Origin: an uncultured Aquimarina sp.
Lineage (GTDB): Bacteria; Bacteroidota; Bacteroidia; Flavobacteriales; Flavobacteriaceae
Assembly: GCA_947500845.1 (NCBI GenBank)
Contig: CANMTP010000001.1
Span: forward strand, 434,001-498,000
Direction of reading: 5' to 3'
DNA: 64,000 nt
Shown here: in pieces, positions 54,951 to 62,356 of the stretch
Numbering within the stretch: the first letter of the stretch is position 1
Layout: the number at the start of each line of letters is the position of its first letter
The notes under the pieces: generated by a model
The model's database searches: none
What the model saw: only the letters and a program-made list of their open reading frames with translations
What the model was told of the DNA's origin: nothing
Program-made: the position numbers and the translations under genes

Positions 54951-55532
54951 TTAATATAGTATTTTCAATACCATGTTGATTAAATTTTTAAGTTCTTCTC
55001 TATTAGTATTTAGTATTCCGGTCATTCTTAATCCTTGTATAGCAGAGTAAAGGTATAGTGCATACTGGCTTGCCGTTTGATCTTCATTGAATACCTTTTC
55101 CATTTGCCCATTATGAACTACATCTTCAAGCATAGCAATAGTTTGTTCTTGATTTTGTTCCATAAAGGATTTGATCATTGGTTCTTGATTTGCCATCTCA
55201 GACTTACAATTCACGATTAAACATCCTTTTCTGTCTTGATCTGTAAGAATATCGTTAAGATACATGTCAAAGATAGCCTCAATAGTATCTTTAGCATTAT
55301 GGGAATGTGCTAGTTCTTTTCCCATTTGATCTTTATTCGTAGATTGATAATAAGAGAGAACTTCCATAAACATGGCTAGTTTACTTCCAAATGAATTATA
55401 AATGCTTGATCTATTCAAAGAAGTAGCATCTACTAGATCTTGCATCGAAGTACCATTATATCCCTTTTGGTGGAATACTGCTGTGGCTTTTTGCAAAACT
55501 TCTTTTCTATTGAATGTTTCAGTCTTTGGCAT
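54951..55532 (-). CDS. TetR/AcrR family transcriptional regulator
   Basis: A 193-residue repressor. The N-terminal helix-turn-helix is EVLQKATAVFHQKGYNGTSM followed by VDATSLNRSSIYNSFGSKLAMF, the usual TetR DNA-binding layout. The C-terminal part is a helical ligand-binding and dimerisation domain with no identifiable ligand. A palindrome five bases before its own start and a matching one before the downstream SDR gene suggest that it controls both. The gap to the SDR start is 66 bases. Confidence 0.92.
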   Translation of the reverse strand: MPKTETFNRKEVLQKATAVFHQKGYNGTSMQDLVDATSLNRSSIYNSFGSKLAMFMEVLSYYQSTNKDQMGKELAHSHNAKDTIEAIFDMYLNDILTDQDRKGCLIVNCKSEMANQEPMIKSFMEQNQEQTIAMLEDVVHNGQMEKVFNEDQTASQYALYLYSAIQGLRMTGILNTNREELKNLINMVLKILY

Positions 55533-55537
55533 CTTAA

Positions 55538-55555
55538 TTGAAATGAACGTTTCAA
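55538..55555. promoter_or_regulatory. TetR-type operator before the tetR gene
   Basis: TTGAAATGAACGTTTCAA has perfect TTGAAA/TTTCAA outer arms and lies five bases before the repressor ATG (minus strand). Together with the related site at 54912-54929 it looks like an autoregulatory operator. Confidence 0.62.
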
Positions 55556-55613
55556 AATTAAATAAAATTTTTCTTCGCTAATGTTATTAATATCATAAAG
55601 TTTTTTGAAGGAA

Positions 55614-56135
55614 TTATAACGCTAACCTCATCATCATATCGGTTTGCATATCAGTCCCTAACATAAATGTATGCTTATCAAAGATTTTGAATCCGTTTCT
55701 TTTATAAAATCGAATAGCACCTGGGTTTTGATCCCAAACGCCTAACCATATAAAATCTACTTTTTTTTGTTTAGCTACTTCTAGCGATGTATCCAAAAGC
55801 ACCTGACCAATTTGTTTGCCTTGATATTCTTTTACTACGTAAATCCTTTCTATCTCTATGGCATCGCCATTAACGGCTTCTGTTTGCGCGTCTTTAGAAT
55901 TTAATTTTATATAGCCTACAATTTCATTGTTGATTTTCGCAAAATAAAATTCAGAGTGTGGATTTTTAAGTTCTTTAGAAATGGTTTCCAGGGTAAACTT
56001 TTCTTTTAAATAACTTTGAATATTTTCTTCAGAATTTACAGGTGGCCCGAAGGCATCATAAAATGTCTTGTAACCAATGTCTAATAATTCTTGATTATCT
56101 TTAAGCTGTACATTGACTATTTCTACTTTCTCCAT
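55614..56135 (-). CDS. GNAT family N-acetyltransferase
   Basis: A 173-residue GNAT-fold enzyme. EIERIYVVKEYQGKQIGQVLLDTSLEVA contains the acetyl-CoA-binding Q/RxxGxG/A motif (YQGKQIGQVLL), and LGVWDQNPGAIRFYKRNGF is the C-terminal end of the fold. It resembles small spermine/spermidine or ribosomal-type acetyltransferases, but the substrate is unknown. It starts 22 bases after the NlpC/P60 gene on the same strand, so the two may share a transcript. Confidence 0.88.
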   Translation of the reverse strand: MEKVEIVNVQLKDNQELLDIGYKTFYDAFGPPVNSEENIQSYLKEKFTLETISKELKNPHSEFYFAKINNEIVGYIKLNSKDAQTEAVNGDAIEIERIYVVKEYQGKQIGQVLLDTSLEVAKQKKVDFIWLGVWDQNPGAIRFYKRNGFKIFDKHTFMLGTDMQTDMMMRLAL

Positions 56136-56157
56136 AATATTTATAAGAATTTAGAAA

Positions 56158-56907
56158 CTAAATAATCCGCTTAATCACTCTAAGGTTATGTGTATGCATT
56201 CTCTTCTCTGCATTATAGATGCCAGAATGATCTATACGATCCACGCGCACCTTACCATGCGCATGGATGATATAGTTATCTTTCATCATGATACCTACAT
56301 GTATTATCGTACCTTCTTCATTATCAAAAAAAGCAAGATCTCCTGGTTCGCTTTCTTCTATAAAACTTAACGGTTCACCTTGCGTAGCTTGTTGAGAAGC
56401 ATCACGTAATAATTTGTGCCCATTCAATTTATATACCATTTGGGTAAAACCGCTGCAATCGATACCAAAGCTTGTTTTACCTCCCCATAGATAAGGGGCG
56501 TTCAAGTACATAAATGCGGTATCAATCAAATGTTCTTTGGTTTGTTTTTGAATGATTTTGTGGCCTTCATAGGAGTGCTCTAAAAAATCCAAAGCTCCTA
56601 ATGAAGCTCCCAAAGGAATGGCTAGTAATTGATTTTGATCACCACTTATAAACTCAACCAAATCTCCCGCCAGACACAACTCTTGTTGATCAAATTTTTT
56701 GTATTGCTTCTCGGTAATTTCAAGGTACTGTTTATTGTCAATCCAGCCTTCATAATTGTCAAAGGCCAGACGAATCCTGCTCCATTTTTTTCGTTGTTCA
56801 AGTACTTTGAAATGTTCACCATAGAGCACCTGAGAAACCATTTCGCTGGGGTCGCTGGGTTCTGCACGTAAAGGCACAATACTTAAATTGCAAATACCGT
56901 ATTGCAT
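56158..56907 (-). CDS. C40-family NlpC/P60 peptidase with SH3-like domains
   Basis: A 249-residue protein with N-terminal bacterial SH3-like segments (about residues 8-62 and a second around 75-110) and a C-terminal NlpC/P60 domain. The catalytic Cys151 is in GIDCSGFTQ, followed by His203 in GTIIHVGIMM and a third polar site near HAHGKV. The family cleaves peptidoglycan stem peptides such as gamma-D-Glu-diamino acid bonds. No signal peptide is seen, so it may act on recycled muropeptides in the cytoplasm like YkfC. The ATG at 56907 gives MQYGICNLSIVPLRAEP, a typical start. Confidence 0.9.
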   Translation of the reverse strand: MQYGICNLSIVPLRAEPSDPSEMVSQVLYGEHFKVLEQRKKWSRIRLAFDNYEGWIDNKQYLEITEKQYKKFDQQELCLAGDLVEFISGDQNQLLAIPLGASLGALDFLEHSYEGHKIIQKQTKEHLIDTAFMYLNAPYLWGGKTSFGIDCSGFTQMVYKLNGHKLLRDASQQATQGEPLSFIEESEPGDLAFFDNEEGTIIHVGIMMKDNYIIHAHGKVRVDRIDHSGIYNAEKRMHTHNLRVIKRII

Positions 56908-57064
56908 TATAGAGTTCAGTTGTTAGTAGTTAGTACATGAAAGCTTTTTTGATAGATATTAAAAGTAACTTCGTGATGCTCTAAATAGTGGTTAGGTGTA
57001 TAACTTTAAGTAATATTTCCTATTCTTACTAAGAGTGCCTCATATCTCACATCTAATCTTTACA

Positions 57065-58243
57065 TTACACGCGCTCAATGACCATAGCAGATGCACCACC
57101 ACCACCATTACAAATAGCCGCAGCACCAATCTTGGCATTATTTTGTTCTAGTACATTAATAAGTGTGATTAGGATTCTTACGCCAGAGCATCCCAAAGGA
57201 TGTCCTAAAGATACAGCGCCACCGTTAACATTGGTATTCTCATCACTTAGCCCAAGGATTTTAAGATTAGCAAGCCCCACCACAGAAAAAGCTTCATTAA
57301 ACTCGAAAAAATCTACATCATCCAGAGTAATACCCGCTTTTTCGATTGCTTTTGGTAATGCTTTTGCAGGAGCTGTAGTGAACCATTTTGGTTCTTGAGC
57401 AGCATCTGCGTAGCTTTTTATTTTTACTAGTGGTTGTAAACCGAGTTCTTTGGCCTTATCGGCACTCATTACAACTACCGCACCGGCACCATCATTGATG
57501 GTAGAAGCATTAGCAGCTGTTACCGTACCGTCTTTACTAAAAGCGGGGCGCAAAGCTGGTATTTTCTCTATCTTTACATTTTTAAACTCTTCATCTTCAG
57601 TAACCATAACAGGTTCACCTCGACGTTGCGGAACTGCGACGGGAACAACTTCATTGTCGAATTTTCCTTCTGCCCATGCTTTGGCAGATCTTTCATAGGA
57701 TTGAATTGCAAACGCATCCTGATCTTCTCTGCTAAACTCATATTCATTTGCGCAAAGATCTGCACAAACTCCCATTGCATGACCATCATAAACATCTACC
57801 AGTCCATCTCTTTGCATTCCATCCTCGAGTGTTTGTGGTCCAAATTTATGACCAGCCCTTAGACGAACATAATGTGGAATCAAACTCATACTTTCCATAC
57901 CACCCGCAATAACAATATCGGCATCTCCTAGTGCAATTGCTTGTGCTGCATGCATAACCGCTTTCATTCCACTGGCACATACTTTATTTACCGTAGTACA
58001 AGGTACAGTATCATTAATTCCTGCTGCCAAAGCCGCTTGTCTGGCAGGAGCTTGACCGTTTCCTGCCTGTACGACATTACCCATAAACACCTCCTGCACA
58101 AGAGACGGATCCAGATTTATTTTATCTAATGCACCTCTAATTGCCGTAGCACCGAGCTCGGTGGCAGGTACAGTTGACAAACTTCCCAGAAAACTTCCAA
58201 TCGGTGTTCTGGCGGCAGATACAATTACTACTTCTTTACTCAT
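57065..58243 (-). CDS. Acetyl-CoA C-acetyltransferase (thiolase)
   Basis: A 392-residue thiolase. The active Cys89 lies in NKVCASGMKAV, EFNEAFSVVGL is the middle signature, and GGAVSLGHPLGCSGVRI has the catalytic His and second Cys. It condenses two acetyl-CoA molecules or cleaves acetoacetyl-CoA or longer 3-ketoacyl-CoA; the length and motifs favour the short-chain biosynthetic type. It is separated by 157 bases from the next gene downstream and appears to be its own unit. Confidence 0.93.
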   Translation of the reverse strand: MSKEVVIVSAARTPIGSFLGSLSTVPATELGATAIRGALDKINLDPSLVQEVFMGNVVQAGNGQAPARQAALAAGINDTVPCTTVNKVCASGMKAVMHAAQAIALGDADIVIAGGMESMSLIPHYVRLRAGHKFGPQTLEDGMQRDGLVDVYDGHAMGVCADLCANEYEFSREDQDAFAIQSYERSAKAWAEGKFDNEVVPVAVPQRRGEPVMVTEDEEFKNVKIEKIPALRPAFSKDGTVTAANASTINDGAGAVVVMSADKAKELGLQPLVKIKSYADAAQEPKWFTTAPAKALPKAIEKAGITLDDVDFFEFNEAFSVVGLANLKILGLSDENTNVNGGAVSLGHPLGCSGVRILITLINVLEQNNAKIGAAAICNGGGGASAMVIERV

Positions 58244-58293
58244 TATGTATTATTTAAAATGTGTGTATTGTTTGTGCGAATTTAATGATTTTT

Positions 58294-58301
58294 CAAAGAT
58301 A
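58294..58301 (-). promoter_or_regulatory. Candidate -7 element of the thiolase gene
   Basis: Minus-strand TATCTTTG matches TAnnTTTG, 50 bases before the ATG at 58243. No TTG at -33 was seen. Confidence 0.38.
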
Positions 58302-58519
58302 TATTATGTTAGAATCACGTTTTAAGAACTTGGAGTTTCTAATTTAGAATACCCGAGACATATGAGCATATATTCAGTAAGTTTTTTGGTAGACTATAAT
58401 TTAATTTTTCTCTATTTATATTTATCTAGTGTAAAACTCACTAATCAATTAAGGAGTAAGTCTATCATATATTGTACATCTAAATTTATAAATTCTAAGT
58501 ACTTCTAACTTTGATTTAG

Positions 58520-58527
58520 TACTTTTG
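58520..58527 (+). promoter_or_regulatory. Possible -7 element overlapping the annotated start of the PgpH-like gene
   Basis: TACTTTTG matches TAnnTTTG but its last three bases are the TTG start codon at 58525. If it is a promoter, translation must begin downstream, for example at TTG 58549. Confidence 0.28.
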
Positions 58528-60594
58528 AAAAACTTATATATCATAATTTTGAGAAGATTTTTGGACACAGTATATAAAAAGAAATCCGCTATATATAAGA
58601 TTTTTCTTTTTATATGTACCGCAACACTTATTGTGTATTTATTTCCTAAGGGAGGAATTTTTAAATATGAATTTGCTAAAGGAAAGCCTTGGCAGTATGA
58701 GAATCTGTATGCCCCTTTTGACTTTGCTATTGCAAAGACTGAAGAGGAAATAGAAACTGAAAAAAAACGTATCACCGATAATATCATTCCGTATTTTGAG
58801 TATGATACTATTATTGCCAATACTGCCAAAGAATCTTATGATGAAGCTTTTGTGAGCAATCTTAAAACATTAAGCCAAAGCAGTTCTCGAGACCAAGCTA
58901 AACTTTTTGGAAGAATTTTACTTAATGATATCTATAGATACGGAGTATTACAAGAAGCATACTCTTATGGAAATAAACGACAAATATTCTTAAATAAAGG
59001 AAACAAAGCAGAGGCAATTACATTCGGACAAATACTCACACCAGATGCAGTTACAAAACTTATTAATTCGAGAATTGACAAGAGTGAGTATATCAAGTTT
59101 AAAAGTGGATTTGTAGCCTTGTTTTTTGATCTGGTAAAACCCAATGTTAGGCTGAATGATAAATTAACTGAAAGTACACTGGAAAACGAGTTGGCCAAAG
59201 TATTGACTACTAGAGGAGGAGTTTCCCGTGGAAGCAGAATTATTGCTAAAGGAGAAGTGGTTGAGGGGGATAAACTGCAAATTCTGAATTCTTTGAAGGC
59301 AGAGTATGAATCACAAGTTTGGAGCGATAAAAATTTCTACTGGATAGTCTTGGGGTATTGTTTGTTGGTTTCTCTTGCACTGATGATGTTGTTATTGTTT
59401 ATTAGAAAATACAGAAAGGAAATTTATGCAAATAATGCCCAGGTAACTTTTATCTTTTTTAATATCATTTTTATGGTATTGGTTACCACCTTGGTAGTTA
59501 AATACAGGTCAGATTATATCTATGTAGTGCCCTTATGTATTCTTCCATTGGTGTTAAAAGCTTTCTTTGATTCAAGACTAGGGTTGTTTACCCATGTAGT
59601 TACCGTTCTCATATTAGGTTTTGTAGTGCCAAATAGTTATGAGTATACTTTTTTACAAATTATTGCCGGGATTGTAACTATACTAACTATTTCGGAGTCA
59701 TTCAAGAGGGCAAACCTATTCATTTCGGTTGGACAAATTACCTTGATCTATATCATTGCGTACATCGCTTTTCACGTCATTCATGAAGGTAGTATAAGTA
59801 ATATAGACTGGACAACTGTTGTCTTGTTTGTTATCAGTGGATTTGCCACGCTAATTGTTCATCCTTTAATTTATGCCTACGAAAAACTATTTGGATTAAT
59901 CTCTGATGTATCCTTACTGGAACTAAGTGATACCAATTCGGTTTTACTGAAAGAATTATCAAATAAGGCCCCGGGAACTTTCCATCATTCATTAAATGTA
60001 GCGAATATTGCAGAGGCAGCGGCCAATGAAATTGGAGCTAATGCAATGCTGGTAAGAGTAGGAGCATTGTATCATGATATAGGAAAAATGGTTAACCCCA
60101 CGTATTTTACCGAAAATCAATCTGCTTCGGGTAATGCTCATGACGTTTTGTCTCCAAAAGAAAGCGCCAAAATCATTATAAATCATGTTATAAGGGGAGT
60201 AGAGATTGCCAAAAAATACAAGTTGCCAGATCGTGTCATTGATTTTATCAGAACCCATCATGGTACTAGCTCTGTATATTATTTTTATTCGAAAGAAAAG
60301 GAAAGTAATGAAAATGCTAACATTGAAGATTTTAAGTATCCTGGACCAAAACCGTTCTCTAAAGAAACAGCAATTTTAATGATGAGCGACAGTGTAGAGG
60401 CGGCTTCAAAGAGTTTAAAGAATCCAACTAGTAGCCTTATTGATACATTTGTAGAAAAGATAGTTACAAAACAAATGGAAAACGACCAGTTTATTAATGC
60501 AAACATAACTTTTAAAGAAATTCAACAAATCAAAAAAGTATTTAAACGCAAACTAACTAACATTTATCATTTAAGAATAGAATATCCTGAGTAG
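58525..60594 (+). CDS. PgpH-like seven-helix receptor with intracellular HD phosphohydrolase domain
   Basis: About 689 residues. An N-terminal membrane helix is followed by a large extracytoplasmic 7TMR-HDED-type domain, seven membrane helices (about residues 270-450), and a cytoplasmic HD domain. The HD residues are in GALYHDIGKM (His517-Asp518), with FHHSLNVANIAE before and RTHHGTSSVYYF after. PgpH members hydrolyse c-di-AMP; the family match is clear but the substrate is inferred. No ATG is available. The frame opens with TTG at 58525, which overlaps a -7-type element; the TTG at 58549 may be the actual start. Confidence 0.9.
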   Translation: MKNLYIIILRRFLDTVYKKKSAIYKIFLFICTATLIVYLFPKGGIFKYEFAKGKPWQYENLYAPFDFAIAKTEEEIETEKKRITDNIIPYFEYDTIIANTAKESYDEAFVSNLKTLSQSSSRDQAKLFGRILLNDIYRYGVLQEAYSYGNKRQIFLNKGNKAEAITFGQILTPDAVTKLINSRIDKSEYIKFKSGFVALFFDLVKPNVRLNDKLTESTLENELAKVLTTRGGVSRGSRIIAKGEVVEGDKLQILNSLKAEYESQVWSDKNFYWIVLGYCLLVSLALMMLLLFIRKYRKEIYANNAQVTFIFFNIIFMVLVTTLVVKYRSDYIYVVPLCILPLVLKAFFDSRLGLFTHVVTVLILGFVVPNSYEYTFLQIIAGIVTILTISESFKRANLFISVGQITLIYIIAYIAFHVIHEGSISNIDWTTVVLFVISGFATLIVHPLIYAYEKLFGLISDVSLLELSDTNSVLLKELSNKAPGTFHHSLNVANIAEAAANEIGANAMLVRVGALYHDIGKMVNPTYFTENQSASGNAHDVLSPKESAKIIINHVIRGVEIAKKYKLPDRVIDFIRTHHGTSSVYYFYSKEKESNENANIEDFKYPGPKPFSKETAILMMSDSVEAASKSLKNPTSSLIDTFVEKIVTKQMENDQFINANITFKEIQQIKKVFKRKLTNIYHLRIEYPE

Positions 60595-60662
60595 TGATTG
60601 AGTTTGTTAGTAAGTGAGTATTTGAGTTCAGATCAAGACTGATAATTGCTTTTCTTACACAC

Positions 60663-60938
60663 TCACACACTCAAATACTTCTTATCCATCCAAAAAGTTC
60701 CGAAGGGTATGATTGAGCAAAGTAGTACAATACCTAGGGTTTTATTGTTCCATTGTTTTTCTGGTCGTATTACAAAAGCGAATACGATATAGAGTAGAAA
60801 TAAAAGACCATGAGCCATACCAATCACTTTATTTGGTTCTGGAGACTCAAACATATATTTCAAAGGCATGGTAACGAATAAAATAAGTAAATATGAAATG
60901 CCTTCCAGGTAACTAATTAATCTAAAACTTGTAATCAT
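60663..60938 (-). CDS. DUF3817 small membrane protein
   Basis: A 91-residue protein with three membrane helices: SYLEGISYLLILFVTMPLKY, VIGMAHGLLFLLYIVFAFVI, and a last helix near the C-terminus. FRLISYLEGISYL and GMAHGLLFLLY are marks of the DUF3817 family (YdzA-like), of unknown function. It is 25 bases downstream of the mechanosensitive channel gene on the same strand, so the two are probably co-transcribed. Confidence 0.85.
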   Translation of the reverse strand: MITSFRLISYLEGISYLLILFVTMPLKYMFESPEPNKVIGMAHGLLFLLYIVFAFVIRPEKQWNNKTLGIVLLCSIIPFGTFWMDKKYLSV

Positions 60939-60963
60939 AAAACTTAATACGGATTTATATAAA

Positions 60964-62202
60964 TTAATTTTCTGTAGTAAAACTCAATTCGAATACTTCT
61001 AAATTGAAATATGGTATTGCAGATAATAAATGATCGAAAATATCGGCCATTATCTTCTCATAATTTTTCCAAACTTTGTCATTGCTAAATGCATATATCT
61101 CTAGTGGAATTCCCTGAGCAGTAGGTTCTAATTGCCGACTCATAATGGTCATTTTTTGATTGATATACGGGTGGTTTTCTAAGTATGATTCTACATATTT
61201 TCTGAAAACACCCATGTTTGTTAGGTTTCTACCGTTTATAGGAATTTCCTTGTTGATACTATTTTGGGTGTTAAAAAGATTTATCTCTAGCTGGATACTC
61301 TCTAAATAATCATGAATAAGTGCTACTTTTTTAAGCTTAAAGATATCTTCGTTTGATAAAAATGAAATACTTGATGTCTTAATTAATAAAGATCTTTTTA
61401 TTCTTCTTCCGCCAGAATCCATCATTCCTCGCCAGTTTCTAAAAGAATCTGTAGTTAGGTAATAGGTTGGGATTGTGGTAATGGTTTTGTCGAAATTCTG
61501 CACTTTTACCGAGGATAAATTTATTTCAATTACATCTCCATCTGCTCCATATTTATCCATAGTGATCCAATCACCAATTCTTACCGTGTCATTTACGGCT
61601 ACTTGTACACTGGCAACAAAACCTAAAATAGTGTCTTTAAATATCAAAAGGATTATGGCAGACATAGCTCCCAATGCCGTTAGAAATGTCCAGATCGGTT
61701 TTCCGGTTATTGAAGAGAATATCAAAATAGCCCCAATAGACCATGCAAAAATCATAAATACCTGTACATAACTGTCTATAGGCTTGTCCTTAAAAGATTT
61801 TAAGGATTTTAAAAAGTCTCTAAATGTTCTTAAAACACTTCTCACAATCCAAATAACCAAAACTATAGCCATGATATCAAATAGTAATTCAAGATATCTT
61901 TCTGCTGTTGGAAAAGCGATAAACAATTCGGGTAAAATCCAGATAATTAGCGAAAGTGGAATAATATGAGCTAAATAATCAAAAGTTTTATTTTTGACCA
62001 GGTAATCATCAAAAGTGTTTTTAGATCTTGAGGCATAGGCTTTAAAAATTGTGACAAACACTTTTTTTATTACCAGATCTAAAACTAAGATGCTAATTAC
62101 CAGAATAATAACATCAATTATTAGATTCAAGTATTCTGCAGTGCTTTCTGAAAATCCTTTTGATACAAAGAGATTATAAAAATAACGGGTTAATTCTTTC
62201 AT
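60964..62202 (-). CDS. Mechanosensitive ion channel, MscS family
   Basis: A 412-residue membrane protein with about five helices, followed by the MscS pore and beta-domain region. FKDTILGFVASVQVAVNDTVRIGDWITM is the classic pore-to-beta transition, and GADGDVIEINLSSVKVQNFDKTITTIPTYYL the beta-domain. It would open under membrane tension to release solutes at hypo-osmotic shock. The extended C-terminal part resembles YbdG-type members. It has an ATG start and is followed by a DUF3817 gene. Confidence 0.92.
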   Translation of the reverse strand: MKELTRYFYNLFVSKGFSESTAEYLNLIIDVIILVISILVLDLVIKKVFVTIFKAYASRSKNTFDDYLVKNKTFDYLAHIIPLSLIIWILPELFIAFPTAERYLELLFDIMAIVLVIWIVRSVLRTFRDFLKSLKSFKDKPIDSYVQVFMIFAWSIGAILIFSSITGKPIWTFLTALGAMSAIILLIFKDTILGFVASVQVAVNDTVRIGDWITMDKYGADGDVIEINLSSVKVQNFDKTITTIPTYYLTTDSFRNWRGMMDSGGRRIKRSLLIKTSSISFLSNEDIFKLKKVALIHDYLESIQLEINLFNTQNSINKEIPINGRNLTNMGVFRKYVESYLENHPYINQKMTIMSRQLEPTAQGIPLEIYAFSNDKVWKNYEKIMADIFDHLLSAIPYFNLEVFELSFTTEN

Positions 62203-62302
62203 GAATGTGGTCTAGAATTAATTTTAATGCAAAATTACGTTGCATAAACCATCTTTTACAAATAAAGAAAATCATTTGTGAAAACTTTTGTAAATAGAGC
62301 AT

Positions 62303-62339
62303 AAAAAATGCCATCATCGTTTCCGAAATGGCATTTTTT
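62303..62339 (-). terminator. Intrinsic terminator of the TonB-dependent receptor gene
   Basis: AAAAAATGCCAT (62303-62314) pairs perfectly with ATGGCATTTTTT (62328-62339). It lies 17 bases past the receptor stop codon in the minus direction, with A/T flanks on both sides. Confidence 0.88.
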
Positions 62340-62356
62340 ATGATGGGTATAGTTTT

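Noticed and set aside
60617..60679. Inverted repeat AGTATTTGAG/CTCAAATACT as a terminator between the PgpH-like and DUF3817 genes
   Set aside because: The loop is over 40 bases, one arm lies inside the DUF3817 coding end, and no T-run follows, so termination cannot be claimed.
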